Shown here: piece after piece, positions 23,361 to 36,414 of the stretch
How the letters are laid out: each line of letters begins with the position of its first letter
How positions within the stretch are numbered: the stretch's first letter is position 1
Origin: Lineus longissimus
Lineage: Eukaryota; Nemertea; Pilidiophora; Heteronemertea; Lineidae
Assembly: GCF_910592395.1 (NCBI RefSeq)
Contig: NC_088313.1
Coordinates: forward strand, 11,322,937-11,386,936
Reading direction: 5' to 3'
DNA length: 64,000 nucleotides
Translations under genes and position numbers: made by a program
Notes under the pieces: model-generated
The model's input: the letters and a program-made list of their open reading frames with translations, nothing else
What the model was told of the DNA's origin: nothing
The model's database searches: none

Positions 23361-24165
23361 GTAAGTAACACTGGAGTCGAGTGCATGTGGTTGTGACTGG
23401 GATTGAATCTTGAAGCAACACAACTTCAGACAGAAGTGGGTATGGTTGATGTTTATGGCTTCCTGCCTCAAGTGAGGCGGTAAATGTGTTTAATTGCCCC
23501 AGTCGTCCATGCATCGGTCTATTGTCCATGCGTATGTGAACTTTTACATTCCGGGTGATAGAGATCTTATGCCATGTCCAATTTTAAGCTCAAATCTTTT
23601 GTGTGGGTAGGGACCACTAGAGGAAGTTCCACTCAGATTTGGGCATACCGGTGTAACATCTGTGGTTGTTTCCCATGTGTCAGTGTTTCCAAACAATAGG
23701 CAGCTAGAGAGACCACGACTTTTCAATAGGGGGATACACAGAAAAACTTGTCAATCTATTTTTGAGCGTTCCCAAACAATGAGGGGAAACACTCAAAAAC
23801 AGAAACACTCAAAAACATTACACCGGTAATCTGATTTAGTGATTATCGTATGGGGCCACTGGCCGATATGTGAATTTCTATGCGCATATTTGTATTCCGG
23901 ATGATATCCGGAGAGATTTCCTTGTCCAATTGAACTGCATTTTTGGTGTGAGTAGGGAATCACTAAAGTAAGGTTTCTTTTGAAATTGGGCATAATCCAA
24001 TTATGGTAGGTGGCACCACTGGGCAATATGTGAATTTCTTTTCCTGGATGATATCTAGAGAACGCCTTGTCCAATTGTCCTCAAATCTTCTTCTGTGTGG
24101 GTAGGACTAGGAGACCACTACACTGTAGTTACAAGGCACTTAACTTTTTATAATTTTTGTTGTAG

Positions 24166-25024
24166 GAAAGTGAGCAAGATTTCGCATTGAAGGACAAATA
24201 TCGCTCATCATCTGACTGCACAAGACAAAGTGGTAGGAATTCGGTCAAGCGCACAAACAGAGAAATGAGCGATGTAAGTAACGACTGGGATTGCATCTAG
24301 AAGCAGCACAACTTCAGACATAAATGGATGGTTGATTCTTATGGCCACACCACCACCATCTCGAATGAAGAGACGGATCATGTTTTCGCCTTGGTCATCT
24401 GTGCGTCGGTCTGTCTGTGGGTTCCTTAACTTTTCTATTCCGGATGATAACTTAGCTACATGTAATGCCTTGATTATAACTTATAGTTGATGAACGGTTG
24501 TGCTTTAGGTTGAATAAGGGGACTGTGGTTTGTCATTCTTCCTCTCCAGAATTGTGGTTCATCGGAATATGACAAAATGTGTAGAGCAGACTTAGGGGAA
24601 GCTGCTTACCATGAAGTGCTGGTAATCAGTGATGCTGAGGACAGAGGACTTGACTATGGAGAGAACAGATTGAACAATAACTATTTTGACACTGATACTG
24701 AATCTGGGGCCTTATTCACAAAAGCCTCGCAAACGCTTCGCAATCGCAAACACCTCGCCTAGCAAAATTTTCTAATCACAAAAGCCTCGCTACGCAATCG
24801 CTTCGCCAGGTCGTCGGTAATTTAGCGAATTCACAGTGTCTTCACAAACTCCTCGCACGCATTGCGGGTGATTTCATGAAGACATCGCTCACGCTTCGCA
24901 ATCGCAGTGTGGTCGCTCAACCCTCGTTAACTCCATAATTAAGTTAGCGATTGCGCATGGGTTTCGCAAACGCTTCGCTTCGCAAATACTTAGCGAGACT
25001 TTTGTGAATAAGGCCCCTGAATCG
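24166..25024 (+). CDS. Two exons of an unrecognised gene, second split by a MITE
   Basis: Exon 24166-24273 (108 bp, 36 codons, open) has a TTTTTGTTGTAG acceptor and a GTAAGT donor. Exon 24550-25024 follows a CTCTCCAG acceptor and continues in the same phase with a protein-like, Asp/Glu-rich sequence (for example AAYHEVLVISDAEDRG). The second exon is interrupted at 24705-25016 by a MITE. Outside it, the coding sequence ends TCG|GTAGGT, a good donor. The splice-linked open frame suggests a real gene, perhaps now disabled because the MITE brings in stop codons. No domain was recognised. It is divergently oriented to the BEN-domain gene and begins within 50 bp of that gene's exon, so antisense overlap is likely. 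Confidence 0.5.
24705..25016. mobile_element. Hairpin MITE inserted in an exon, 7 bp target duplication
   Basis: GGGGCCTTATTCACAAAAG is inverted at the right as CTTTTGTGAATAAGGCCCC. The interior is full of CTTCGCAATCGC/CGCTTCGC words that can fold back. CTGAATC flanks both sides (24698-24704 and 25017-25023), a clear target duplication. It is inserted eight bases upstream of an exon's donor site. Confidence 0.85.
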
Positions 25025-25251
25025 GTAGGTACATTTTTGGTCGTCGCTGTGGGACTGTTCTTGTTAAGAGTTGGGCATGTGGCTGTGTCTGTTTACGGCC
25101 AGTACTCAGGCATCTCACAACTGATGCTGACGATATTTGGGTGGTTGATTCATTATATAAAAAAGAATAAATATATATGATGGGGGTGTGCACGTTTAAT
25201 CATGATCTGCTGGTGTAACTTAGCTAATAGATGTTCAGCTTATACTATAAT

Positions 25252-25469
25252 TGTGATGTATAAATAGCACAATATTTAGAGCAGGCCCAGACTCCTTTAA
25301 TTAGGGCACGGGTTGTGTAGACCCTGTTCATCCGGGGATCTTCCGAGAAGGAGCGACGCGCTCAGCTTGTTCATGTGGTGGAGATTGTCATTTCGAATAA
25401 TAAAGTGATGTTCTACGATAAACCAGGACTTGCCTCTATTGAATGAAATGGAACCAGGAAAACATAACA
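25252..25469 (+). repeat. 5' LTR
   Basis: It starts TGTGATGTATAAATAGC, giving a TATAAATA box six bases in. An AATAAA lies at about 25400, consistent with a short LTR promoter/terminator. It matches 47871-48088 apart from two A/G differences. Confidence 0.95.
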
Positions 25470-25486
25470 TGGTGCCGAACACCGGG
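25470..25486 (+). promoter_or_regulatory. Primer binding site
   Basis: TGGTGCCGAACACCGGG abuts the 5' LTR and has the TGG start expected for pairing with a tRNA CCA 3' end. The tRNA species was not identified. Confidence 0.7.
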
Positions 25487-26728
25487 CAATAGTGAGTTAA
25501 TTTAACGGTAGTTTTCGTTTTCATCCGAACGTTTCAAGTTTGCGGATGGCGTGCTCGATCGGGGACACTCAAATGTAGAGTGTGTACTGACTACTGTGTT
25601 GTGTACATTTGGCACTTGGTGGTGGCTGGTGCACTCAATCGTGACCTGGTTGTTGACGATAACATTTTGTTATCATTTCTTCATCGGATCGGAGAGAGGT
25701 GACTGAAACTATCCGTGTACATGGTGTACCTGCTTATACGTTACGTTGCAGCACATACTCGGATACTGATGATGCTTTACTGATAGGGAGTGATGAGTGC
25801 AATGTTGGAACACTGATAGTGATATGTTTCATGAGATAGGAAGTAAGTGTAAACTCCTCCAAACTGTCTATACCTACGCTAGATCTGGTCTCACCAGACT
25901 CCAACCACCAGGAATGGTATTTGTCAACTCGAACTGTGCATGATCTATAGTGAAACTCGTACTGGTCTATGTCTTATCGTCTCGTGATCGTCAATCTGCG
26001 GTTTACGAAGTTCATGTTGCCAGTGTATGCGAGTGTCGACGTCATCAGTGACGGTGTTTTGATAGCCAGTAACCAGGTGATGGTTATCTACTGCAGTACT
26101 ACCTACAAGGATTGTCGGAGGTTTCAACGTGATCAACCCCTCGTCAAACAGTGATGGACATTGTTACCCGCTATGCAGTTATCTTCAGGAGTGATCCTTA
26201 GATGTCTTCGAATAATGCACACTGTTTTTGTGTATGAGAGACTAGTTTACTTCTACTGTTTCTAGATCATTATTGTTGTTTGTATAATGTTCCATCTTCA
26301 TAGACAATCGGTATCAAGTTACAGATATGTGGTATCTTTTAGTCGCATTATTGCATATGTTTGTGTCAACATTGTAATGTTTGTGTCAACTTTTTGCTCG
26401 CTATAATTTTCTTGATTTCCAGCTTTGCCAGTTTTCCTTGTCCGGTAGCGATACTTAGTCCTATCTTAAATTGATTTACTAGGAGGAATAGGCCTACTTA
26501 TTACCAAGTTAGCTTTTCATTTTGAGGCGTGGTAGTGCAAGGGAACTTCATGCATTACTCCTAACCATTGGCATGCTATACTCACGGTCATTTCATTTCT
26601 AATTTTAAACTCTGGGAAGACTTAATGTGTTGACACTGCGTGTAGTTATAGTTTGTGATGCGTTGCCATTTCAAATACTAGGATTTCTACTTGTCAACTC
26701 TTAGTTTTTCAGTTTTATAGCACTACAG
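25487..26728 (+). other. Untranslated leader of the LTR retrotransposon
   Basis: About 1.24 kb between the primer binding site and the gag ATG, without a credible reading frame. It presumably contains the packaging signal. Such a long leader is unusual but not unique. Confidence 0.6.
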
Positions 26729-27949
26729 ATGGCAGACCCAGCTCCAGGTGCAGCCCCAGCCGCAGCTCCAGCTCCAGCTCCAGCTCCAGCCCCAGCTCCA
26801 GCTCCAGCTCCAGGTGCAGCCCCAGCTCAACCAGTACTTAGACCAGCAGATTTTCTTCCAGACCCTAAGTTTACTGGTGAAGATGTATCTAATGAGAAAG
26901 CGATCAGTCATTGGTATCTCTTTACAGACTATTTGCAGGTCCATGGATTAGACAACCCCAATGCTGCAGCAATGCCAGCCGTAACGGTTAGGTTTAGATT
27001 GTCCCTAGCAGGAAATGCAAGATTGTGGGCACATGGTCGCATGTTTACAGACCTGAATGATATGAGAGACTCATTCATCCAGCGGTTTAGCCAACACCAT
27101 AGCGAGTTTGCCAATGTCAAATACTTTGACAACATTGTTTACAAAACAGGTGAATCTGCAGAGCAGTTCTTGCAGAAGATAAGAATTGCAGGGCAGATGA
27201 TAAACTACAATGATCAACAGATCCGAACAAAGTTTTTACACTCTCTGCCAGAAGAATGCCAGAGAGCAGTTGTCATGGCCGCTCCAGTTGGAGCCAATGC
27301 CTAAGTTCTTGCCAATCTAGCCCAAAAGTACTTAGATATGATGCCGAAAAGTGTATCCTTTACAGATCAGGTGCATGTAGCAGCTCCCTCCCAAGATGTA
27401 AGGGACATCAAGAGTGACATTCACGAACTAGAAGCAAGCATCAAAGACCTATAGGTGCAGTTTGCCAGCAATGCAGCAGGAAGTTGTCGTCATGATGATC
27501 ATAGGCCCAATAGTCGGAGTCCCAGAAGACAGAGAATGAGGAATGGGTTCGGACACGGGTATCGTCATCGATCTAATAGCCCCTCTCGTCCTCGTACTCC
27601 CACCCAGGATCAACAACGAGAACCCAGTCCTAGAAGGTCAACTGATCGCCCGCAAAACAAGGGATACCGTCCGTTCCAGTGTCATTTCTGTGGGAAGTTT
27701 GGTCATGGATGGAGAAAGTGTTGGAGTTACCTCAAGATGGCACAAGGTCAACAGGGACAGTCCTCTCGATTTTAAGCTCAACAGGGACAACCCTCTCCAT
27801 TTCCAGCCCAACAAGGTCAGCACCCTATGTTCCAGACGCAAGCCGATCACATGATGAACCAGTCTTCCTTTCAGCAAGACCAAGGCTCAGGTAGGTCAGG
27901 ACAGTCATGGCGACCCAGACAACCCAATAGAGATCAGAATTTTCAGTAG
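26729..27949 (+). pseudogene. gag of the LTR retrotransposon, with in-frame stops
   Basis: The frame opens at ATG 26729 with a low-complexity Ala/Pro tract from GCTCCA repeats, followed by a retrotransposon gag core (HWYLFTDYLQVHG, ARLWAHGRMF, RDSFIQRFSQHH, EQFLQKIRIAGQMI). A basic Arg/Ser region leads to one CCHC zinc knuckle (CHFCGKFGHGWRKC, ~27680-27721) and a Gln-rich repeat tail. In-frame stops are at 27302-27304 (TAA), 27452-27454 (TAG) and 27773-27775 (TAA). The terminal TAG is near 27947. Gag packages the RNA into a cytoplasmic particle. The pol frame follows in the -1 register. Confidence 0.88.
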
Positions 27950-30900
27950 GGGGTGGTTCAGAAGGACCAACTGAGTTACCCCGAGAAACTGTTAGAAAAG
28001 CTGAAGACCCATCTGAATTTTTAGGTACTGACACTACAGCCATACAGTTAACAGCTAATAATTATGCCAAAGGCTATCTTGATAGTAAAGAGGGTATTCT
28101 CTTATTGTTTGATTCAGGAGCAACTTCTAGTCTTATTTCAGGTTCTTGTATACAGAAATCGAAGTTTCTTAGTAGCTTGCCAGCATTTGATATTGCACCA
28201 CGTTGCTTCAAAATTGGTAATGGAGAATATCTACAGACTAATCAAGCACTATCATTCGAAGTTTCTATTCAGGGTTGTAGGTTGAGAATTTATGTCTGCA
28301 TAGTAGACAACCTGACTGGCCCAGATGTGTTGGTAGGAGCCTCTACGTTGTCCGCTTTGAATGGTTCATTAGATTTTGCAACCCGTACTTTTACTGTGAG
28401 ACCAAAGAAGGTTTGGTTCACACCTGTCAACCGTAGTATCATCAAACCCGGAGAAACAAAACATGTATTGGTGAAAGGTAAGTTGCCAAAAGTATTGAAA
28501 ATTTCTGAGATCCTTCTACACTCTGGTAAATATTTGACCAGATTTTGTCCATCTCATATACTTTTAAAGCTTAAGAAGGGCACGGGTACTGTTCAGGTCA
28601 CTAATACGGGGAAAAGATCAATTTCTCTAAGTTCTGATAAACCAGTAGCGTTTACTGACTTGGGTGAGTTTTCTCATACTTTCAGGCAAGTTCCACAGGA
28701 GATGTTACAGACGCATTTGACAAGAGCTTCTTGTGAGTCAGATGTCCAGTATAAAAACCTGAAAAAGTATCCCCACCTTGAATGTACTGATCCCCTTTCC
28801 AGGAAGACACCTCAAGAGATTTTAAAGGATACCATTGATCTTGATTCGGACACTTGTATTTTAGACACAGAAGGGAAACAAAGAGTAAGGGAGATGATTT
28901 TAAAGCACAAAGATGCTTTTAGTCTTTATGGTGAGATAGGACATTGTCCAAACATTGAAGTGGATATTGAATTGAAGGACACAACTCCATTTTATATCAA
29001 ACCATATCCAATTCCAGATGTACAGAAACCCATAATGGATAGAGAACTACGGAAGTTGGTGAAGTTAGGGATTCTCAAGAAGGGTTGTTCCGCCTACAGT
29101 TCGCCGTGTTTGTTAATCAAGAAGCCCAATTCAGATCAATTTAGATTTGTTTCAGATTTTAGGTTTCTCAACCGGAAAGTTGTGACAGCTCAACAGAATT
29201 ATCTCTCGTTGCAGAATGTTCTTTCTAGATTAGGAAAATCAGAGTGTCGAGTTCTTTCTGTTATAGATTAAAAATCTGCTTTTCATACTCTACCCCTATC
29301 TAAAAAATCGCAGAGATACACAGGGATTTGCCCCTATCCGGGCGCACCGATGTATATGTACCAACGGTTACCAATGGGAATGAACATGTCACCAGCCAAG
29401 TGGCAACAACAGATTAATGAGATATTAGCTACAATTCCAGATAAAGATGACTTTTGTGTTGCTATACATGACGATTGTTTGATTTTTAGCCGTAATGAGT
29501 CTGAGCACATGGGTCATCTTCAATGTATTCTGCAGGTTTTTCAGGAACATGGATTAAAGCTGTCAGCCCAAAAATGCCGTTTGTTTCGATCAAGTTGTAC
29601 ATATATTGGTCATGAAATTTCCATTTCAGAACCAGACGGAATTGTTCAAGTCCGAGCGATGATGGACAAGTGCGCAGCGATTAGAAACATGAGGAAACCC
29701 TCTAACCAGCGAGAGTTGAGACGCTTTATTGGAGCCGTCACGTTTCTTTCTATGTATTTACCGAAACTCCAGATTCTCTTCAAACCCCTTCATTCTCTTT
29801 CTAGGAAAAATCAGAGATTTCTTTGGACTGAGGAACATGACGACAGATTTGAGAAGATCAGAGAACTTCTTGTATCACCTCCAATCTTATGTGCCCCTCA
29901 AGGCACTGGTGATTTCCATTTGTACAGCGATACTTCTAGGTGTGCCACCGGTTCAGTGTTAATGCAAGATATTTGTGGACAACAGCGTGTTGTTGGCTAT
30001 TACAGCAAAATCTTGCCCAGCGCCGCACAAAGGTACAGTGTCAGTGAACTTGAATTGACAGGTCTTCTCATGAATGTTACAGCTTGGAAATATTACTTAC
30101 AATCTACGACATTTCATTGCTATGTTGACCACTCCTCTCTAGTCCAGATGTACAAGTCAAAACACCAGCCACCTACTCTTAGGTTGCAGAAGCTATGGGA
30201 ACGACTATCTCAGTATTCTTTTGACATTTCTTACTGTAAAGGGTCCGATATGGTCATTTCAGATTTCCTCAGCAGAGCAGCAAGGGAAGACGATGATGAC
30301 CTTGAAAGGATTATGCCAATAGCCCTTCCAGCCCAGCTAGTACAATTCTGCCCATTGTCTGCAGATGATCACGCCTTTCCTTTCAGAGCAGCCCCAGTAG
30401 AAAGGCCAGTGACGCGAGCGTTCGCGAGACAGATGAACATTCCTGTCAAGCCACTTTTTCCGGAGAGACCACCCGTACCCAAAGATGCTGAGGTCCCTGA
30501 AGTTGAGGCTAACCAGGACCAGCCGATTCCAGATGCTCCAGATGTTCCAGATGCTCAAGATGTCAATCCACAGGAGGACGTCTTAGACCCGCCTTTGCAG
30601 AACGAGAATAATGATCAACACCCCCTGCAGGCCGACAACCAACCCCGACCAGGTGAATTGAGAGACTTCGAACCAATGATACCGGGGGACATCTTCTACC
30701 CACCGCCAAAGACAAAACCTGCGAAACCCAGAAAGCCAATACCAGAAGAACCAAGACTGGTGGACCGAGTTGTCAAGAAACCGGCTAAAGAGGATTCAAA
30801 CAAAGAGGAATTTCTGGAGTTTCTTCGCAAGCCAGAGCCTCTGATCACCAAGATCGAGGATTTGACGGCTCGTCATATCCCCAACCAGTCTGAGCTTAAC

Positions 30901-32226
30901 AGAGTTTTGAATATCATAAAACGGAAAGTCATCAGAGATTACAATTTACCTTTTGAAGCACAACAATTCAAGGCAGCCCAACAGTCTTCTCCAAACTTTA
31001 AACCTATTTATGATTATCTGGCCTACCAAATTTTACCCAATTATAAGAAAGCAGCAAGAGTGATAATGCTTAGAGCAGAACAATATTTATTATGCAATGA
31101 TATTCTTTTCAGAATATTCTTTCCGTCTAATAGTGATCATTTCTGTTTTCAGCGTGTGATCCCTGACCAGTTCATTGATCCGTTGATAGCCAAGTATCAT
31201 GATTCTCTATTGAGCAATCACCAAGGTTGTGTTAGAACTTACCTCACAATGAGGAAATTGTTCTATTTTCATGGCATGTATCAACGCATTGTATCTTATA
31301 TCCAGTCTTGTGCTCAATGCCAGCAATTCAAAGGAAGAGCTGAAATGCTGAGGCCATTCCATGAGCGAATTCCTTTTGATTATTCACCATTTCAGACTAT
31401 TTCTTTAGATTTCAAGAAGATGGTGACGTCAAAATCGGGATATTCCTGGCTGATGGTTGTTACCTGTGCTATAACGAGATATACTGTGTGTGTTCCAATG
31501 AAGACATTGGATGCTCCAGCTATCAGTGAGGCCCTTATCCAGCGCGTATTTTGCTGTTATGGCATCCCAGATGTCCTAGTTACAGATGCCCAGTCGTCGT
31601 TGATAGGTAAAGTCATGGAGATTGTGTGTACTGCACTTGGTATCAGCCAGAAAGTTGTGTCTGTTATGAATCACGGTTCGCTACATGTAGAAAGACAGAT
31701 TAAATCAGTCGCTGATTTGATAAAAGTGAATTTAGATCAGTATGGTGACGATTGGATACAGTATCATTCGGTTGCGCAATACTCTTATAACACATTTTGT
31801 TCGCCCCAGTTAGGGAATCATTCCCCCTATTATTTGTTATTTTACAGGGAACCGAAAGATGTTAGTGGTTTAAATTTCAGGCCACTTTTGGGATTGACCA
31901 AGTCCCAACAGGAGTATATTGAACAGTTAAAACACCGATTTGATAGTGTATCTAAGTTCATGTTACAGTTGCAGGAACACCAGCAGAAAACCCAGAATGA
32001 GAAGATCTCACAACGATTGTCAAAGAGTCCAACATATGCCCAAGGACAGCTTGTTTATTTGCATAAACCCAGCAGTTCTAGTCTTAGATCCAATGCTAAG
32101 AAGTTCACTGCTAAGTATGTGGGTCCGTTTGTTGTTCATCAAGTGTTGGATCCTAGCCATGTATTGCTTGCAGATATCAAGGGTAGAATATTGAGAGATG
32201 TGTTTCATGTAAACCGATCGAATTAA
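27950..32226 (+). pseudogene. pol of the LTR retrotransposon (protease, RT, RNase H, integrase), one internal stop
   Basis: The frame is -1 relative to gag and overlaps its end, so frameshift expression is likely. The aspartic protease has LFDSGATSSLIS near 28105-28140. RT runs from ~28950; its first Asp region is followed at once by a TAA at 29269-29271, after which the same frame continues (LPMGMNMSPAKWQ). The catalytic pair reads IHDD instead of the usual aromatic-x-DD. RNase H (YSDTSRCATGSVLM, YVDHSSLVQM) is near 29920-30150. A long acidic/Pro-rich spacer occupies ~30300-30760. Integrase has an HHCC finger (CAQCQQFK, ~31310), a D,D,E core (SLDFKKM, VTDAQSS, LHVERQI) and a GPF-type C-terminus. 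The copy is probably not expressed as one polyprotein. Confidence 0.93.
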
Positions 32227-32384
32227 GCCGGCATTTATGAGAGCCACTGAGTGTAGTAATATCTCTAACTTGCAAAAGTTGAGAGAAGCTTTGGCTATGA
32301 ACGAACCAAAGATTGATGTTGAAGAGGACAAGTGTCATCTTAACAGCGAGGACACACCTAAGTATCATTTTGTTGATGAGACAG

Positions 32385-34835
32385 GTAAAGAAATAAGTAA
32401 TGTTATTCACAATGTGATCTTATTTCTGTTCCTGAAAAGTTGTTTTCAGTGTATTTTCTCCTTGAAATCGATCACTTCAGGTACTATTACTGTGCATACC
32501 TAGCTAAATTAGTGTCTAGTTTCGTCTCTGATGACATTTATTTCGTAAAAATCGCTGTTTTTTTCTAAAAAGGTGTTTTTGTGGTCATTTTGGCTGTTTA
32601 TTTCGAGGGTGCGGTAGGAGGTCATCGTTCACTCGATAACTCTTTTTAAAATGAAATAAAAGCGTTTTAAGATACATGATATGAATTGATATTAATATTC
32701 GTTAAGTGGGATTGTCGGTGGACGTTCATTGTTGAACAGTTGTGCTGGAATTACGAAAATATATCGATATCGTTGAGAGTTCATTCATTAGGGGCCTGCT
32801 CTCAATTTTCCTTACAACGCCTCTAGCACTGGGCAATTGCCACCATCTTGAAAAGCAGTGCCGCGGATGGCTATCGCATCGCCACTACGCATGAGAACAC
32901 GATGGCTGCCCTGCGCTGCATTGATAGTTCGTAATAAATTCACATAAAAACACACCAGAAGATCTCCGATTTTATTTACAAAGATCATATTTTGTTATTT
33001 ATTGATAAAACTAGCCATTTCACCACAGCAGGTGACACATATTAGGCCTGAATAAGACTTTAGAATTTGAAGTGGTGGTGACGATGCCGATATCCAAGAT
33101 GGCGGAATTATACCAGTGGTCAAATCTCATCTATTTTGGGTAATTGCATCATTATTTCTTTTTGTGATTGGTGATTTGTAAAATTGAGAATGATTGAAAA
33201 ATCAGTATTTTTTCACCCAAAGGCATGAGGGAACATTTGATAAGTTTATTGTGATTTAATTGGTAATTTGGTCGACATTTTGACAATTATATTTAGCAAT
33301 ATTTCGATAAATGCGGACCTGCTTCTTCCTCTTTTCGTAGTGACGGTGTTTCGATAACTCAGGTCAGTTTCACGGCAAAAATAAGTGGTAGTTTTGAATT
33401 TCGAATGTGCATTTATTGATGTAACGATAAAGTACATTTCGGAGAATAATTAGTGAAAGTTTCAGTAGGTGTCGATTTTTGTAAAGTAGTGTATAGGCGA
33501 TGGATTGGCTCAGCCATGTGCTCGTCGTGTCAGCGGGGCGCAAGCCGTCATGGGGGATGTACACTACAATGCACGTGATTGATGGTTGAACATTCACTCT
33601 CCTCTCGTTGGCAGTGTATTATTGAAATATTTGATTGTGATGATGGTGTATTGTACTAGGCCTTGCATGCTCCCAACGTGTGGCATATTTCACATTGATA
33701 CTACCAGTATCAATTACAAAAAAATAGATTGTGAGTAACAATAGGCCTACAATCAATGCTACATGTCATGAGGGTGGGAACGGGGAAGGGGGGGGGGGGT
33801 AACTGTCTCGACGTCCTGTTAGGAAAAAAGGCTTATCCCGTTTCCCAATACGCAATTTCAGCCGAATCGTGACGCAAAACACGGCTTGTCTCGAATCCCG
33901 CTAAAATAAGGGTGTCTATCCCGAATCCCGACAGTTATTTTCGGCCCATCCCAGTGTCCGGAAAATACCCGTTCTCCCCCTCATACATAGTAGACCATAT
34001 TGTCACATTGATGTTTTCTTTCATTACAGTTAGACTTCGAGATCTACATTTTCGACAAAGGCCTGGTGTAATATTACGTACTTGATGAAGGTAATATTAA
34101 TTTCTTCAAATTTGAAGCATGACGTTAATGGGGTACCAGCACAACTTCATTGACTGCTACGTGGCGCTGGTGGTAACTAAGGTATTGCATCGCTCATATC
34201 ACTTGAAAAAAACATTTACCCTAGTTACGACCAAAGCTGCTCAGCAGAAGGCGATACCTCATCAGGAGCGCCACAATCATATCATTGGTGTGAAAGCATT
34301 TGATTGAAGTTTTTCAGTTCTCAATGTGTTCAAAACCTTAATTGTGAAATTGTGCACTTCGAATTCAAATTTACGTCACTACGTTAGTTTGACATCCATT
34401 GATGTCACGGTAATTTCACTGTTATGCTGTGCTGCTTTCAGGTTTAATGACACGAATGAGTACAAGTACATTACATTTTTCGACGAAGGCCTTCTGTAAT
34501 TTCATACGCTTCTTACGGTTAGTATTGATTCATAATTTCTAGTAAAAAAGTTAATTTTGAAAGTGAAAAATATGTTACAATACAATAGACCTGCAAATAC
34601 CATATACGCAAGTTTTGAACAAATATCACACATATTCCCCAGTTGACTTGTGATGATATTGATAATGGTGGTGGTGGTGTTATCATGTACATGGCTTCTA
34701 ACGTAGTAAATGTTTTCTTTTCAGCAACCTTCAATAGATTTATTTACTGTATTATCATTTCGACCAAGGCGAATTCGACACTTCAATTACACAAGGTTAG
34801 TAACTTTTGTTCACAAAATCCAAATGGAGGCAAAT
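32385..34835. other. Non-coding interior of the LTR element (inferred intron)
   Basis: No domain-bearing frame. A poly-G run lies at ~33789. The segment around TTTCGACAAAGGCCTGGTGTAAT near 34050 recurs diverged at ~34480 and ~34760, with a spacing of a few hundred bases. It may contain sequence acquired after insertion, but no termini were found. Confidence 0.4.
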
Positions 34836-35400
34836 ACAGAACAATCAAACTTAGTCATTCCAGTCAGTTACTGAAGCACAGTGAAAACTGTCGGGAGCAG
34901 TGCAACTGATGGCATGTCAAACTTCCAGTGACTGTCCCTGTCCATATATTTCAAGACAGTACAAATCTTGTAATCATTTTGTTTATGCAATGTACGTTAT
35001 CATGTATCATTTCAGCACAATCAAACTTAGTCATTCCAGTCAGTTACTGAAGCACAGCGAAAACTGTCTGAATTAGTGCTGCTGATGGCATGTAATTACT
35101 CTACTACCACTACCAGTGACAGTCAATGTCCATATATTTTCAAGTGTGCGAAATTAGTACTCGTCTACTTCTTAGTGTTGAATGCAATGTATGTTATAAA
35201 AATATTTTTTCAACACTATATCAACATTCTCATTCCTGTCAGTTTCTGAAAATCAGCTAAAGCAATCGCTACCAATGCAGCTGATAACAGCAATTCTTTT
35301 TGTTCCCAATGCCCATCCATGACAATATATTTCACGCATGTGACAATCATGGTATCATCCTGTTTTTTGTGTTCTATTCATGCAATAAATAAATTCAGTA
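34836..35400. repeat. Three diverged ~190 bp tandem repeats
   Basis: ACAATCAAACTTAGTCATTC and CAGTCAGTTACTGAAGCACAG start units at ~34846 and ~35020, and a weaker third at ~35226. Each continues through GATGGCATGT, CAGTGAC and GTCCATATATTT words. Confidence 0.7.
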
Positions 35401-35569
35401 TTTTCAAATCATTGGTGCTACAAAACTATTCTCATTATAGATTATTCATATTTTATAAAATGCTGTCATGTCAAATTTTGTGTCCTATAAATCATTATGA
35501 AGTCGGCATTTTATATACAACTTTTGTACTCCTAAATAAACATACAAATCTTGTTTTATGTAAACTTTG

Positions 35570-35767
35570 TATATGTGACCCGTCACAGCAAAACCAGGCG
35601 CATGTCGCTCTGAGCTTGGCAGGTTGAGACGGACTGTTTGTTCATTTATCTATTGTCTGCCTTTTGTAAAATATGAGCACATCAATTTCTTCCATTATCT
35701 CCTGGTGTCATTTAGGCTCATCTTCTGTGCGACATGTACCTGGTTTTGCTGTGACGGGTCACATATT
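35570..35767. mobile_element. ~198 bp MITE with TATGTGACCCGTCACAGC ends
   Basis: TATGTGACCCGTCACAGCAA at the left is inverted exactly at the right (ending TGACGGGTCACATA), with arms of about 35 bp and a GCGACATG/CATGTCGC inner pair. The TA at the ends may be the target duplication. It is non-coding. Confidence 0.85.
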
Positions 35768-36414
35768 CTATAGATATACAACACTCTAATGTCACAATGC
35801 CTCTCTCACTCGCTTTTATAGAGCAAGATGTATGAATAAACATGACACACCAACTATGTACAAAATTGCTAACAAACTGCACCATTTGTCAGTACACCAC
35901 ATGAAATACAGAGATATGTCTTAATTCTAATCTTTCATTAGCGACACCATTTCTTACCCGAGTGCCTCCTTCATTCATACATCTTGTACTTTAACTCGAG
36001 ATACCCATCTTTGAATATTTTTAGTATACCAAGTACTACAATGTCAATGTATTGAAGTCATGTTCTTGTAGTGTTATTGGCTTTCTATTATCTTGTCAAA
36101 ATACCACTTGGTTCTCGCAAAATCTCAATGAAAACAAATGCTATTGCATGTATTGCATATTCTAACAGCTATCCACTGTATCGATTTATCCATCATCTGT
36201 ACTATTTGTCACAAAAATGTTATATTATGTAAATCATATTTCATTACATAATGCACACTGCCAATTACTGCTGAACCATTCATATGTCATTTAAATAAAT
36301 AATTTTCAACTTTTTAAAACCGTCTTATAGTACTGTTCTTGTCACTTAGCTGAACCTATTGCTCTATAGCATGAAATTTCCAGAAATGCCCCAGGGACTG
36401 AAAAGTGCTGTTTT

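Noticed and set aside
32237-32503. env-like gene after pol
   Set aside because: No signal peptide, transmembrane segment or Cys pattern is visible in either putative exon.
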